A stretch of 64,000 nt of DNA, from assembly GCA_016288215.1 (NCBI GenBank), contig JAEEYQ010000023.1, forward strand, positions 1 to 64,000. Direction: 5' to 3'. Position numbers and translations under genes: made by a program. Position 1 is the stretch's first letter, and each line of letters begins with the position of its first letter. This document shows positions 53,601 to 61,577 of the stretch, one piece after another. This DNA comes from Lentisphaeria bacterium (GTDB taxonomy: Bacteria; Verrucomicrobiota; Lentisphaeria; Oligosphaerales; Oligosphaeraceae). The notes below the pieces were generated by a model that worked only from the letters and a program-made list of their open reading frames with translations, was not told where the DNA came from and ran no database searches.

Positions 53601-53904
53601 CGCGGAGGGACACGGTGAGTTGGGTGGCGCCCTCCGCGATGTCCACAGGGAGGATATGGCCCACGTAGTTCCCTTGGGTCAGATCGAAATCCAGTCGGTT
53701 GAAGACATTTCCATCTTCCTCCAGCTGAATGAGTTGGCCCTTTGCACCGGGGAATTCGCCGCCCAAGGTGATCTGGCGGTTGGGGGAGGAGAAGTCTGCC
53801 AGACGGATTTGGGTCGGCGTGGCGGACTGCAGGGTGACCGCAAGGGACAAGGACGCCATTAGCGTGAGGGTGCAGGGGAACAGAGTGGTGGGGAAGCAGC
53901 GCAT
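50617..53904 (-). CDS. Secreted clan GH-A glycoside hydrolase with CBM9-like domain
   Basis: There are 1095 residues with a signal peptide (about 1-28). Residues 30-190 form a beta-sandwich. The TIM barrel (about 305-640) has GVGIVRDDMSWASFE, the acid/base FEIWNEPHN (Glu416), HPYCHG and the nucleophile FCVTEAGW (Glu523), as in GH39/GH5-type enzymes. Ig-like regions follow. The C-terminal about 200 residues (FRGNWDDWKDALTL, DDQGIRVAIRVTDDHF, NIWDGDSIQLSLG, YEVLIPWETL) match the CBM9-like sugar-binding fold. AAAGG precedes the ATG. The exact substrate is unknown. Confidence 0.88.
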   Translation of the reverse strand: MRCFPTTLFPCTLTLMASLSLAVTLQSATPTQIRLADFSSPNRQITLGGEFPGAKGQLIQLEEDGNVFNRLDFDLTQGNYVGHILPVDIAEGATQLTVSLRATSTHAATLLFRAQDATAQEHLVGIPMNTDGQWHDYSISFNDFKSHWGGAKDDTIHWPIRILMVGIETKKSVGALDIRDAIVTTTSVKQPLDDISCKTARIGAFFYPDETIPYHLNIHGNALNRNVEYHAAVTVTDWQDKPVLSLRMEHLKAAVHPLELTAEQLKGRFGAFKLTVEVHASDQPDLPHRIETWFARLTSAPKKHCPWIGTGIHAGHGWVTYDYRFLDVLDAIGVGIVRDDMSWASFEHEKGVYEVPDAMEAMVNALNAHGIRLNAILNFPNKIYDNPLDPKAFAAWARFMAGHFKGRITTFEIWNEPHNVFFMKHYGDSLWIGKFVELSRMGAEAIHEADPEVNVALTAEDCPPFLEKMLLQGIATDRDMVSIHPYCHGQPRPEHEWFFRDDGEFHKGLARRNGGCSRFCVTEAGWTTYQGDMKYLEVAGGYPRSSYVHQAQYITRMYVLSRQLGLDYACQYDFMNDGTRENYTEHNFGLVHNDLTPKPAASAVAFLARLLGDAEPLGDLSYDPEKFRLYHFRQPDGQNVFFAYAVQDTVDVALPSGWDPRPVRCLDLQGNPAPIPLKENTLTLTELPVYLTGCAPDSFTTIPRFAVSFSDTAALIGSPLQVSVARTREGGDVTVQFKTKDGRPLLLKTPPPRHPEGAPLTDVFDFTMEPQILRALVGQSILCEATLTIDGIHATKTRSIPLQESIFLNAGGVQLRDGKPIAVIQLENNSADARQAHITLSAPTMKTPLTKEMQFKPHGRQVLELSMERLPADGEALDVQVTFADGAMPFQQTVPLFSAVIPALHAPVDFRGNWDDWKDALTLAVKPLVVSIAKPPIEGDDDLSAVAKVACDDQGIRVAIRVTDDHFFQPFSTSDNIWDGDSIQLSLGSMDCMNRLELCIASLPQGTKVVCCSKFPAVSNEAMQVPAACTALSDTCMLYEVLIPWETLPGVRPMGQVRLSLLVNDNDGKGRRGWLEFHSGIGHSKDATLHGIYSF

Positions 53905-53954
53905 GGGGGGAACCTTTGGGTCTATGGCTTATGGTGCATGATGAATTGTTTTAT

Positions 53955-54006
53955 GGGACGGGAGACGCGGGACGTGGAACGCGGGACAATATATTATGGA
54001 ATATAT
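53955..54006. repeat. GACG-type degenerate array and AT inverted repeat
   Basis: GGGACGGGAGACGCGGGACG-like units resemble the tail of the ~200-bp repeat. An inverted repeat, ATATATT-ATGG-AATATAT (53989-54006), adjoins them. They occupy the gap upstream of the clan GH-A gene; nothing else is visible between 53905 and 54073. Confidence 0.6.
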
Positions 54007-54073
54007 AGAGCAATTTTCATGCCAAGTTTCACAAAAGAACTGCTCCATGCGTCTCTTTCGTCCTATGAAACTG

Positions 54074-54859
54074 CTAATTGTTCAAGAGGGTTTTCAGGCC
54101 GTCGTAGGCCAGTTCATAGCCTTCGGTGGCCAGTTTGGGGGCGAATTCCTCATGGGGAGGGCAAAGGGAGCGGGCCAGATGAGTGCAGAACTGACGGGTT
54201 GTCGGTTTCAGGGTTCCGACGAGCCGAAGGGTTTTGGTCATCAGGCGAATCATGTCCAAGTTATTGTGTTCAAACAACCTCCAGTCATCATTGTCGCCGC
54301 TGGTCGAGTCCCAGATGATGCCGTCAATCGATCGTGTGCGAAGGAATTCGAAGGTCTTCCGCAATAGCCAGGCGCCGTCTAGGCCATAGAACAGGGTCTC
54401 ATGGGAGTCGGACTCAATGAAGAGCTGGGCGGCTTTGACGCCGTCAAAGTGGTTGGCGAGAAAGGAAGTGATTTGGAAGCCGTTGCAGCATATGCAATCT
54501 CCTGGAAGATAAGGAGATACAGAAAAAGTGGAGGCAAAATCCGGCTGTTGTTCAAGCAACTCGGCGACCGTGGGCGCGTTGAGATGCAGAGTCAGGGGCG
54601 GAAGGGAAGGCAGACGCCGTTTTGCCACGGCCATCAGCCCGTCCGGACTGTAGTGGTCGCCGTGGGGATGGCCGATGACGATGTCCGTCAGCCGATTGAC
54701 ATCCACGGCGAACTCGTCACAGGCGGCGGGCGTCATGGCATTGCAGTCCACCAGCAGAGTTTGGTTCAGCAGGAGAGAGGAGAAGCGCCGTCCTTTGCCG
54801 ACGCGGGGGCCTGGATCTGGCCAGTCCGCCGCGCCTGTCCCGAGAAAGAGCAGTTCCAT
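54074..54859 (-). CDS. Metallo-beta-lactamase-fold hydrolase
   Basis: A 261-residue protein. LFLGTGAADWPDPG opens the fold, LLVDCNAMTPA leads to the metal motif VIGHPHGDHYSPDGL (H-x-H-x-D-H), and IIWDSTSGDNDDW and FCTHLARS give later ligand positions. Similar to the PhnP/RNase Z-like branch that cleaves phosphodiesters. AGGAA precedes the ATG. A second protein of this fold is encoded directly upstream on the same strand. Confidence 0.85.
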   Translation of the reverse strand: MELLFLGTGAADWPDPGPRVGKGRRFSSLLLNQTLLVDCNAMTPAACDEFAVDVNRLTDIVIGHPHGDHYSPDGLMAVAKRRLPSLPPLTLHLNAPTVAELLEQQPDFASTFSVSPYLPGDCICCNGFQITSFLANHFDGVKAAQLFIESDSHETLFYGLDGAWLLRKTFEFLRTRSIDGIIWDSTSGDNDDWRLFEHNNLDMIRLMTKTLRLVGTLKPTTRQFCTHLARSLCPPHEEFAPKLATEGYELAYDGLKTLLNN

Positions 54860-54920
54860 CGCGGAAATTCCTTGAATTTTTTATAACATATTTATAATAA
54901 GTAAGTTGCGAATTTAACGA

Positions 54921-55769
54921 TCAAAGTTGGATGCGCATGCCGTCATAGCCCACTTGAATGCCTTTGGGCACAAAGAAGGCCTCCAGCAGCTCGTGGATGG
55001 AATTGCCATTGTGGGAGAAATGGTTGACGATGGCCTGGCCGTTGGGGGCAAGGACTTTGTCCTGCAGAAGACGGTCGCGGAATTTCACGGCGATGTTGGC
55101 GCCCATGTGTCCGTCCACGCTGTCGGGGTAGGCTAGGGCGCAGGTGCAGTCGATGATGGCCAGTTCCACGTTGGCGCCGGCGGCGATCTGCCATGTCTCT
55201 TCGGACCAGAAGCCGGTGTCATTGGCGATGAGAAGGGCGTGGTTGCCGCGGCGGATGATGTAGTTCAGGCAGGCCGCCTCCTTCCATGCGCCGTGGTTGG
55301 CGCGAAGCGGCAGGATTTCCATGTCGCCGGACTGGATGGGGGCGCCTGGCTGGGCCTCCACGAAATGGATGTGCAGGGTCTCCTCAAAGAGATTGCCGTT
55401 CATCTCCTCATTGCCGATCAGAACGTTTTTGATCATGTCCTTCACTTTGGGGGAGCCCACCATCTCCAACGGCCGGACAAAATTGGCGAAGCCTTTTCGG
55501 CGCCAGCTCATCTCGATGGCGTCGCAGTGGTCCGAGTGGGGATGGGTTATCAGCAGACGGTCCAGCTTCTCCCATTTCATGCCGTAGCGGACGCTTTGGG
55601 TGAAGATGTCCGGCCCGCAATCGACGCATGTGTCATCGTCGATGAGGTATGCCGTGCGGCAGCGGATGTCTTTGCCGCCGTTTTTGATGGCCGTTTTGCA
55701 GCATTCGCAGTTGCACCAAAGAGAGGGAACAGCCTCCGCGGCGGCCGAACCCATGATCGTGATGTCCAT
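54921..55769 (-). CDS. PhnP-like metallo-beta-lactamase-fold hydrolase
   Basis: About 282 residues. The N-terminus MDITIMGSAAAEAVPSLWCNCECCKTAIKNGGKDIRCRTAYLI is like PhnP, with a Cys-rich metal-binding loop. The metal motif is LLITHPHSDHCDAIEMSWRRKG; LIANDTGFW and AIIDCTCAL follow. PhnP is a phosphodiesterase for cyclic ribose phosphates, but the substrate here is not proven. The ATG at 55769 follows AAGGAG; longer in-frame starts would run into the degenerate repeat region. Confidence 0.85.
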   Translation of the reverse strand: MDITIMGSAAAEAVPSLWCNCECCKTAIKNGGKDIRCRTAYLIDDDTCVDCGPDIFTQSVRYGMKWEKLDRLLITHPHSDHCDAIEMSWRRKGFANFVRPLEMVGSPKVKDMIKNVLIGNEEMNGNLFEETLHIHFVEAQPGAPIQSGDMEILPLRANHGAWKEAACLNYIIRRGNHALLIANDTGFWSEETWQIAAGANVELAIIDCTCALAYPDSVDGHMGANIAVKFRDRLLQDKVLAPNGQAIVNHFSHNGNSIHELLEAFFVPKGIQVGYDGMRIQL

Positions 55770-55794
55770 ATAAAACTCCTTAAGTTGTTGGGAA

Positions 55795-55850
55795 TCAGAA
55801 ATTAATAATTGAAAATTGGGAAATAGGAATTGGCGGTTAGAAGTTGGAGG
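55795..55850. repeat. Degenerate heptad-like repeat stretch
   Basis: Units resembling GAATTGG, AAATTAA and GGTTAGAA occur at roughly 7-10 bp spacing between the PhnP-like gene and the kinase-fold gene. They look like a decayed version of the RTTRGGA arrays. Confidence 0.45.
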
Positions 55851-55914
55851 AGGGGGAAATCGGGCTGGCTTATCATGCAATGCATATTTCCAATTTCCTA
55901 ATTACTTAGAGATA

Positions 55915-56766
55915 TTATCTCCGGCCGAAAGTGCACAGTTCGGCCCAGAGGGTGTCCACGGTGAAGCCAGTTGTGGGGTTGCAGGCCAGATAGATTTCGC
56001 ACAGCTCCTTGATTTCGAGAGCCTGCATTCTCAAGTCGATGAAGATGGTGACCAGATCGGCGGCAATGGCATGCCGCAGGGAGATGAAGGGGAGGAACGT
56101 GCAATGGGCGGCATTGATCCAGATGAGGGCAGGGGCTTCGTCATTTTTTTCAATGGAGCTGTTCTGGATCATCAGGTTGTGGGCGTAGAGGGCGCGGTGG
56201 AAGAAGAAGCAGCGGTGGGCGACGGCCAGCTGTTCGAGACAGACGCGGCAGAAATTGAAGCGAAGCCGCGTTTTGTCGGCCCACTCGCCGGCGCTGGTGA
56301 GGAGGGCGCCGTCCGCCGCATCCTCCACGCATCGTGTGATGATGAAGGCCTTGTCCAGCACGCCCGAATGCCGCTGTTCACCGCAGGCGAGCACATCGGA
56401 GATGGAGAAGCCGAGGGTCTTCAGCGTGGCGAAATTGGCGGCTTCCCGTGCGGGGAGGGAGTGCTGCAGCAGGCCCTGATAGGGATGCATCAGACCCGGA
56501 AACTCCTTATAGATAATGGGATAGCCACCGTATTTCTGCGGCAGGGAGACTCGCCATACCTCCTTTGATTCGGAGGCTCTCAGATAATCTCCCAAGCGCA
56601 CTCGCCCCGGCTTTGCCATAAGCCATTCAAAGGCAGGCTTGAAGGACTCCTCTGTCCACTTCCATGAGTGGGTGCGGCTGGCCCCCATGGCATGAAACTG
56701 GCGGCTGAGGGCAAGTTTGCCGGCAAGGCTCATGGAATCGTTGGTGTGAAGGGGGGATTCTGTCAT
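55915..56766 (-). CDS. Lipopolysaccharide-kinase-fold protein lacking catalytic Asp
   Basis: There are 283 residues resembling the WaaP/Kdo-kinase family: EVWRVSLPQKYGGYPIIYKEFPG (Lys87), REAANFATLKTLGFSISDVLACGE (Glu108), AFIITRCVEDAAD, and the loop FFFHRALYAHNLMI. In active kinases that loop reads H-R-D; here the Asp is Ala192. The later metal-binding Asp in the IDL motif also appears lost (IWINAAH, Asn218), while Asn197 is kept. It may be a pseudokinase or use an altered mechanism. No good ribosome site is seen, and rmlD lies divergently. Confidence 0.75.
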   Translation of the reverse strand: MTESPLHTNDSMSLAGKLALSRQFHAMGASRTHSWKWTEESFKPAFEWLMAKPGRVRLGDYLRASESKEVWRVSLPQKYGGYPIIYKEFPGLMHPYQGLLQHSLPAREAANFATLKTLGFSISDVLACGEQRHSGVLDKAFIITRCVEDAADGALLTSAGEWADKTRLRFNFCRVCLEQLAVAHRCFFFHRALYAHNLMIQNSSIEKNDEAPALIWINAAHCTFLPFISLRHAIAADLVTIFIDLRMQALEIKELCEIYLACNPTTGFTVDTLWAELCTFGRR

Positions 56767-56837
56767 GGTGGTTGAAGGGGCATTGGACGACTGGTTGAAG
56801 CAGCTCCTGAAGGGGACGGAAAATGCGATTGGATATG

Positions 56838-56866
56838 ACTATAATGCCGTAGTCACTTTTATGCAA
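56838..56866 (-). promoter_or_regulatory. Possible promoter for the kinase-fold gene
   Basis: On the minus strand TATAGT (56843-56838) lies 17 nt from a weak TTGCAT (56866-56861) in the 231-bp divergent gap with rmlD. Only the -10 box is convincing. Confidence 0.25.
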
Positions 56867-56997
56867 CCCGACAGAGTTGTATGATTTCCATGGAGGCTTA
56901 TATTTACCATTATAACATGAAACGTGGACGGGCGGTTTCGGAAAGCGGCAGGCGTTGCGAAGTGCGCGGAGGCAAGGTCGATGAAAGGAGACGGCAA

Positions 56998-57846
56998 ATG
57001 AAGGTGATGATAACCGGCGGCAAGGGTCAGCTGGGCCGAACATTGCAGAATGTGTTGGTCTCCAATGAGTTGTACATCGCGGACTTGCCGGAGCATGATG
57101 TGACGGACGCCGCGGCGGTCGATGCGTTGGTGGCCCGTGTCCGACCGGATGCGGTCATCCACTGCGCCGCCAAAACGCAGGTGGACGCCTGCGAGACCGA
57201 TCCGGAGGGGGCCTTTCGGCTCAATGCGGCCGCCAGCGCCAACGTGGCCATGGCCTGCAATCGCCATGGAGCACGGCTCGTGGCCATCTCCACGGACTAT
57301 GTGTTCGGCGGCGACAGCCCGTCGCCCTACGATGAATTCGACCCGCCGGCGCCGCGGACGGTCTACGGGAAGAGCAAATGGGCGGGGGAGCAGCTGGTTC
57401 GGGAGCTGTGTCCCAACCATCTGATTGTGCGGATCGCCTGGCTGTACGGGCAGGGCGGCCCCAGTTTCCTCCATACCATGCTGTCTCTTGCGGATGGCTC
57501 CCGTCCCGTGCTGAAGGTGGTGTCGGATCAGGTGGGCAATCCCACCAGTTGTCTGGCGGTGGCGCGGCAGCTGGTCGTGTTTTTGGCCCATCCGGAACTG
57601 GGTGGCACCTTCCACGCCACCTGCGAGGGGGAGGCCAGCTGGTTCGAGTTCGCGTCGGAAATCTTCCGGCTGGCTGGACGGCGACAGGCGCTGCAGCCCT
57701 GCACCACGGCCGAGTTCCCCCGTCCCGCTCCACGGCCGGCGAACTCCCGGCTGGACAATCGGCGGCTGCGGCTCCACGGGCTTCCGCCCATGCCGGATTG
57801 GCATGAGGCCCTGGAGGAGTTCCTGAAAACGGAGAAATTTCTATAA
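56998..57846 (+). CDS. rmlD: dTDP-4-dehydrorhamnose reductase
   Basis: Last step of dTDP-rhamnose synthesis, feeding cell-surface polysaccharide. About 282 residues. NADPH motif MITGGKGQLGRTL, DVTDAAAVDALV, VIHCAAKTQVDACETDPEGAFRLNAAASANVA, STDYVFGGD and the catalytic YGKSKWAGEQ (Y-x-x-x-K) are in family order, then VRIAWLYG and VSDQVGNPTS. ATG 56998 has AAAGGAG 7 nt upstream. rmlA, rmlB and rmlC are not in the window. Confidence 0.93.
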   Translation: MKVMITGGKGQLGRTLQNVLVSNELYIADLPEHDVTDAAAVDALVARVRPDAVIHCAAKTQVDACETDPEGAFRLNAAASANVAMACNRHGARLVAISTDYVFGGDSPSPYDEFDPPAPRTVYGKSKWAGEQLVRELCPNHLIVRIAWLYGQGGPSFLHTMLSLADGSRPVLKVVSDQVGNPTSCLAVARQLVVFLAHPELGGTFHATCEGEASWFEFASEIFRLAGRRQALQPCTTAEFPRPAPRPANSRLDNRRLRLHGLPPMPDWHEALEEFLKTEKFL

Positions 57847-57901
57847 CATATTGATTGTCAAATAGTTAAAAAATAAATCATTGAAGAGGAAGGACACGAC
57901 A

Positions 57902-58783
57902 ATGAAAAAGGCTAATTTTGTATTACTGCTGTTGTTCGCATGCTTGTCGATGAAGGTCATGGCGGAGCCGGAGGTCATCAAAGAGGGGGCGGCCCCTGGA
58001 GTCTGGTCCATGGACCTGGATGCGGTCATGAAACAGGCAAAAGAGCTGAAAATGCCTGTGCTGCTGCTATTTACAGGTTCCGACTGGTGCCATTGGTGCA
58101 CCAAGCTGGACACGGACATTTTGGACAAGGAGGTGTGGAAGGACTTCGCAAAGGAGAACCTGATGTTGGGGTATTTGGACTTTCCGCAGGACGAGTCCAA
58201 AGTGCCTGAGGCCTTCCGCGCCAGAAATCGCGCATTGTCAGAGAAATACGATGTGGAGGGCTATCCCACGCTGATTTTGGTGGATGCGGAGGGAAACGTC
58301 ATTGCCCACATCGAGGTTCCCGATGACCGGAAGCCGGAGTCCTTGATCTTCTGGATTCGCCAGCCTCTGCGCTTTGTGCCTTCGGTTTTCGAGCAGTTGA
58401 CGGCCACCATGCCCGAAGAGCAGAAGACGGCGATGAAGTCAAATCTTAACCGTTTGAAAGAGAACAAGAAACGGCTTGAGGAGTTGAATCAGGAGATAGA
58501 AAAGTTGAATGAGGAGTCGGTGGAGCTTGACCAGAAGGTGGACAAAGAGATGGACTTGTGGATCATCCAGAGCCGTCTTCCGGACAAACTGGATGCCTTC
58601 AAAAAGGCGCAGGAGGTTGAAAAGACGGTTTCTGAGGAACTGAAGGCATGGTTGGAGACCCAACCGGAAGGCACGGACGAAAACAAGAAGAAATTCGCGC
58701 AGTTCAAGCAGCGGCTGAAGGACTCCTCCGAAACGATGATATCCCTTTTGACGGAGGCCATGGAGAAGAAGCCGGCCAATTGA
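57902..58783 (+). CDS. Secreted thioredoxin-fold protein with coiled-coil tail
   Basis: About 293 residues with a signal peptide (about 1-21, ending VMA). The thioredoxin-like domain has LLLFTGSDWCHWCTKLDTDIL, with active-site Cys63 and Cys66 in W-C-H-W-C, and a cis-Pro segment YDVEGYPTLILVDAEGNV. From about residue 175 the sequence is charged and heptad-like (NRLKENKKRLEELNQEIEKLNEE), predicting a coiled coil that may oligomerise it. It probably acts in disulfide exchange in the periplasm. AGGAAGGA precedes the ATG. Confidence 0.88.
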   Translation: MKKANFVLLLLFACLSMKVMAEPEVIKEGAAPGVWSMDLDAVMKQAKELKMPVLLLFTGSDWCHWCTKLDTDILDKEVWKDFAKENLMLGYLDFPQDESKVPEAFRARNRALSEKYDVEGYPTLILVDAEGNVIAHIEVPDDRKPESLIFWIRQPLRFVPSVFEQLTATMPEEQKTAMKSNLNRLKENKKRLEELNQEIEKLNEESVELDQKVDKEMDLWIIQSRLPDKLDAFKKAQEVEKTVSEELKAWLETQPEGTDENKKKFAQFKQRLKDSSETMISLLTEAMEKKPAN

Positions 58784-58795
58784 GGCGACTCGTCG

Positions 58796-60100
58796 ATGCC
58801 AACCGTTGCGTTTTTCACATTGGGCTGCCGTTTGAACCAGGCGGATACCGCGCTGGCCGCCGATGATTTGTGTCGCTATGGATTCACGGTGGTGCCATGG
58901 GGGACGCCAGCGGATGTGATCGTAATCAACAGCTGCGCCGTCACGGCCACCGCCTCCCAGAAGACGCGGCAGGCGGTGCGGGCGGCGCGACGGCGTTTTC
59001 CCAAGGCCTTTGTGGTGCTCATGGGCTGCGAGGCCAGCGCCCCCAAGACGGAGTGGAGCGGCCTTGGGGCTCCCGATCTGCTGTTCCCCAACCCGAAGCC
59101 GGGCCCTTTGAGCCAGTTTCTTCCCCATGATTTGACTCAGGGCGGCCCAACCGTCCGTTTGGCGGCCGGCTCTCCGACGGAGGATTTTCTCCAGCCGGGA
59201 GTCGGGCTGTTCACGGAGCGGACCCGCGCCAATCTTAAGATACAGGAGGGCTGCAACTTCCGCTGTTCCTACTGTATCGTGCCCCAGACCCGTGGCCCCG
59301 CCCGTTCCAGAGACTGGCAGGATGTGCTTCGGGAGGCGGAAGCGCTGTTGGAGCGGGGGCATCGGGAGCTGGTGCTGACAGGTGTCAATGTGACCCAATA
59401 CGCCAGCGGCGGCATGGATTTGGCTGCGCTCATGGAGAAGCTGCTGGCTTTGGGGACGGGCTATCGACTTCGCATCGGTTCCGCAGAGCCGGGGGCGGCC
59501 ATTCGGCGGGTCATTCCGCTGATGGCATCTAACCCTATGGTGTGTCGCTTCTTGCATCTTCCTGTCCAATATGGGGAAGACCGCATTTTGAAGGCGATGC
59601 GGCGGCATTACACGGCGGCGGCCTACGCGAAGCTGGTGGAGGAGGCGGCCGCCACGGTTCCTGGAGTCTGCATCGGCACGGATGTCATGGTCGGGTTTCC
59701 CGGAGAGACGGATGAGACGTTCGCCCAATGCAAGGCCCTTCTTGAGGCTCTGCCGTTGGGGCTCATGCATGTCTTCGTCTACTCGCCGCGGCCGGACACG
59801 GATGCGGCCACCTATCCCCAACGGCCGGAGCACCATGTGGCCGAACGGCGCTCCGAGGAGCTTCTGGCGTTGGGCAGACGGAAGGCGGAGGCCTTCGCGC
59901 AGAGTCAGGTCGGCAAGATCCTGGAGGTGCTCGTGGAGGGCGAAAAACCGTCCACAGGATGGTCGGACAATTATCTTCAAGTGACGATAAAATCTCCTAA
60001 GTTATTGAAAATAAATGAGTTATATAAATCCTTGATTACCTGTGCAATCGGTGGCCGCGGCGTTTGCGGCGATGAGGTGCACGAGGATGGGAAACCATGA
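58796..60100 (+). CDS. mtaB: tRNA threonylcarbamoyladenosine methylthiotransferase MtaB
   Basis: Radical SAM enzyme that converts t6A37 to ms2t6A37 in tRNA. The 434 residues have the N-terminal methylthiotransferase domain with Cys11, Cys47 and Cys78, which bind a second 4Fe-4S cluster, the radical SAM loop EGCNFRCSYCIVPQ (Cys153, Cys157, Cys160), LVLTGVNVTQY, LRIGSAEP, FLHLPVQYGEDRILKAMRRHYT and GTDVMVGFPGETDETF. A shortened TRAM domain closes the protein. CRLNQADT rather than a MiaB-type CQMNxxDS start marks the MtaB branch. Confidence 0.93.
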   Translation: MPTVAFFTLGCRLNQADTALAADDLCRYGFTVVPWGTPADVIVINSCAVTATASQKTRQAVRAARRRFPKAFVVLMGCEASAPKTEWSGLGAPDLLFPNPKPGPLSQFLPHDLTQGGPTVRLAAGSPTEDFLQPGVGLFTERTRANLKIQEGCNFRCSYCIVPQTRGPARSRDWQDVLREAEALLERGHRELVLTGVNVTQYASGGMDLAALMEKLLALGTGYRLRIGSAEPGAAIRRVIPLMASNPMVCRFLHLPVQYGEDRILKAMRRHYTAAAYAKLVEEAAATVPGVCIGTDVMVGFPGETDETFAQCKALLEALPLGLMHVFVYSPRPDTDAATYPQRPEHHVAERRSEELLALGRRKAEAFAQSQVGKILEVLVEGEKPSTGWSDNYLQVTIKSPKLLKINELYKSLITCAIGGRGVCGDEVHEDGKP

Positions 60101-60109
60101 GGGAATAAA

Positions 60110-60736
60110 ATGGATAAGTTATTGATACGCAGAATGTTGATGTGTCTTTCAGGGGTTTTGGTAGTGTCCTGCACCACTGTGGAGCCGCCGTCCCGTCCCG
60201 TTGGCTATATGGTGCCGACGGTGCGAACAGGAACCAGTTTGGGCAGTTTGGCGCCTAGGGAAATTTCGTCTCAGGCCCTTGCCATCTGTCTGCGCACCAA
60301 TGGTTGCATGGAGCCATTGGTGAATGCGGGCATGCTGCCCCATGAACTGGAGATTGTGTCCAGGGGCTTGGCATCCAAAGGCTATGCGGAGATAGACGCC
60401 CGCAACGCGCGGGGGCTTATTCGCTGGCTGGCCTTCAGCAGCCATCCCAACGGCATGCTGGAGATTCGGGCCAGCTTTGCCGAACAGCCGCCGGCGGCCC
60501 TTTGCGGAGGGCTGTCCCCCGAACAGGAGCCGGATCAGGTCACCCGCCAAAGCAATGCCTTTGGGGATGTTCTGGAGCTGTCGACGTGGCGGAATGACAC
60601 CATGAGCCTGCGCCGCATCGCTCCCGCAAAGGCTCCAAAGGACCCAAAGCCGAAAAAGTCAAAAAAGGGCCAAAAGACTCCAAAGCCGAAAAAGGAGCCG
60701 GTCTTCTGGGAGATAATCTGGTGGCTAAAGCTTTGA
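60110..60736 (+). CDS. Small lipoprotein with a Lys/Pro-rich tail
   Basis: A 208-residue protein I do not recognise. The lipoprotein signal has VVSC at Cys21. A compact region of about 150 residues contains two Cys (CLRTNGC) and GYAEIDARNARGLIRWL. It is followed by a basic tail rich in Lys-Pro repeats (PKDPKPKKSKKGQKTPKPKK) that may contact the cell wall or nucleic acid. GGGA lies before the ATG, directly after mtaB. Confidence 0.75.
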   Translation: MDKLLIRRMLMCLSGVLVVSCTTVEPPSRPVGYMVPTVRTGTSLGSLAPREISSQALAICLRTNGCMEPLVNAGMLPHELEIVSRGLASKGYAEIDARNARGLIRWLAFSSHPNGMLEIRASFAEQPPAALCGGLSPEQEPDQVTRQSNAFGDVLELSTWRNDTMSLRRIAPAKAPKDPKPKKSKKGQKTPKPKKEPVFWEIIWWLKL

Positions 60737-60782
60737 TGGACAATTATATACAAAGGAACGTATACAGCTTTCAGGAAACAAC

Positions 60783-61577
60783 ATGAGATACGCCGTTTTG
60801 ATTAAGCAAGTTCCAGACACACGAACGGTGCGGATGGACGAGAAGACGGGAACCGTCGTGAGGGACGGCAGTCAGGCCGTCATCAATCCATTGGATCTTT
60901 ATGCGCTCAAAGCCGCCCTTTCCCTGAAGACGGAGGACGCCGCCGCCAACGTCACCGTCATCAGCATGGGCCCCGCCGCCGCGGAAAAGGCGTTGCGGGA
61001 GGCTCTTGCGTTGGGGGCGGACGACGCCCTGCTCATCTGCGACCGCGTGGCGGCGGGCAGCGACACCATGGCCACCTCCAAGATTCTGGCGGCCGCCTTG
61101 CGGAAATTCGGTCCCTTTGACGCCATTTTCACAGGCGAGCGAGCCACGGATGGAGACACGGGCCAGGTGGGGCCGGAGATTGCCTCCGCCTTGGGCGTCG
61201 GTCTTGCCACCTACGTTGGTTCCGTGAAGACGGGGCAGGGGGGCCTTGAGGCGGAACGGAAGACGGAAAATGATGTGGAGCAATGGCTTGTGCATCTGCC
61301 CGCCGTGATTTCCGTCACCAAGGCCATTGGTGAAGTCGGTCTTCCCACGCTGGCGGGCAAAAAGGCCGCCCGCCGCCGCCCGATTCCGACGGTGACGGTG
61401 GCGGAGCTGGGGTTGGCCGCCGAAGAGGTGGGTCTGAACGGCTCTCCCACGCGGGTCGTCAAAATCTTCCATCCGTCCATTGGACGCAAAGGCAGACGGA
61501 TAACCGTGGTGGACGAAACCACGCTGCAACAGGCCACCGACGCCATCGCCGCCATGGTCAAAGGAGGAGCACAATGA
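60783..61577 (+). CDS. etfB: Electron transfer flavoprotein subunit beta
   Basis: There are 264 residues. MRYAVLIKQVPDTRTVRMDEKTGTVVRDG and NPLDLYALKAALSLK are typical of the EtfB branch linked to bifurcating or NAD-coupled complexes. VISMGPAAAEKALREALALGADDALLICD and TGERATDGDTGQVGPEIASALG bind AMP or FAD. It pairs with EtfA to carry electrons between a dehydrogenase and a partner. It starts the operon, with AGGAAA before the ATG, and overlaps etfA by ATGA. Confidence 0.95.
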   Translation: MRYAVLIKQVPDTRTVRMDEKTGTVVRDGSQAVINPLDLYALKAALSLKTEDAAANVTVISMGPAAAEKALREALALGADDALLICDRVAAGSDTMATSKILAAALRKFGPFDAIFTGERATDGDTGQVGPEIASALGVGLATYVGSVKTGQGGLEAERKTENDVEQWLVHLPAVISVTKAIGEVGLPTLAGKKAARRRPIPTVTVAELGLAAEEVGLNGSPTRVVKIFHPSIGRKGRRITVVDETTLQQATDAIAAMVKGGAQ

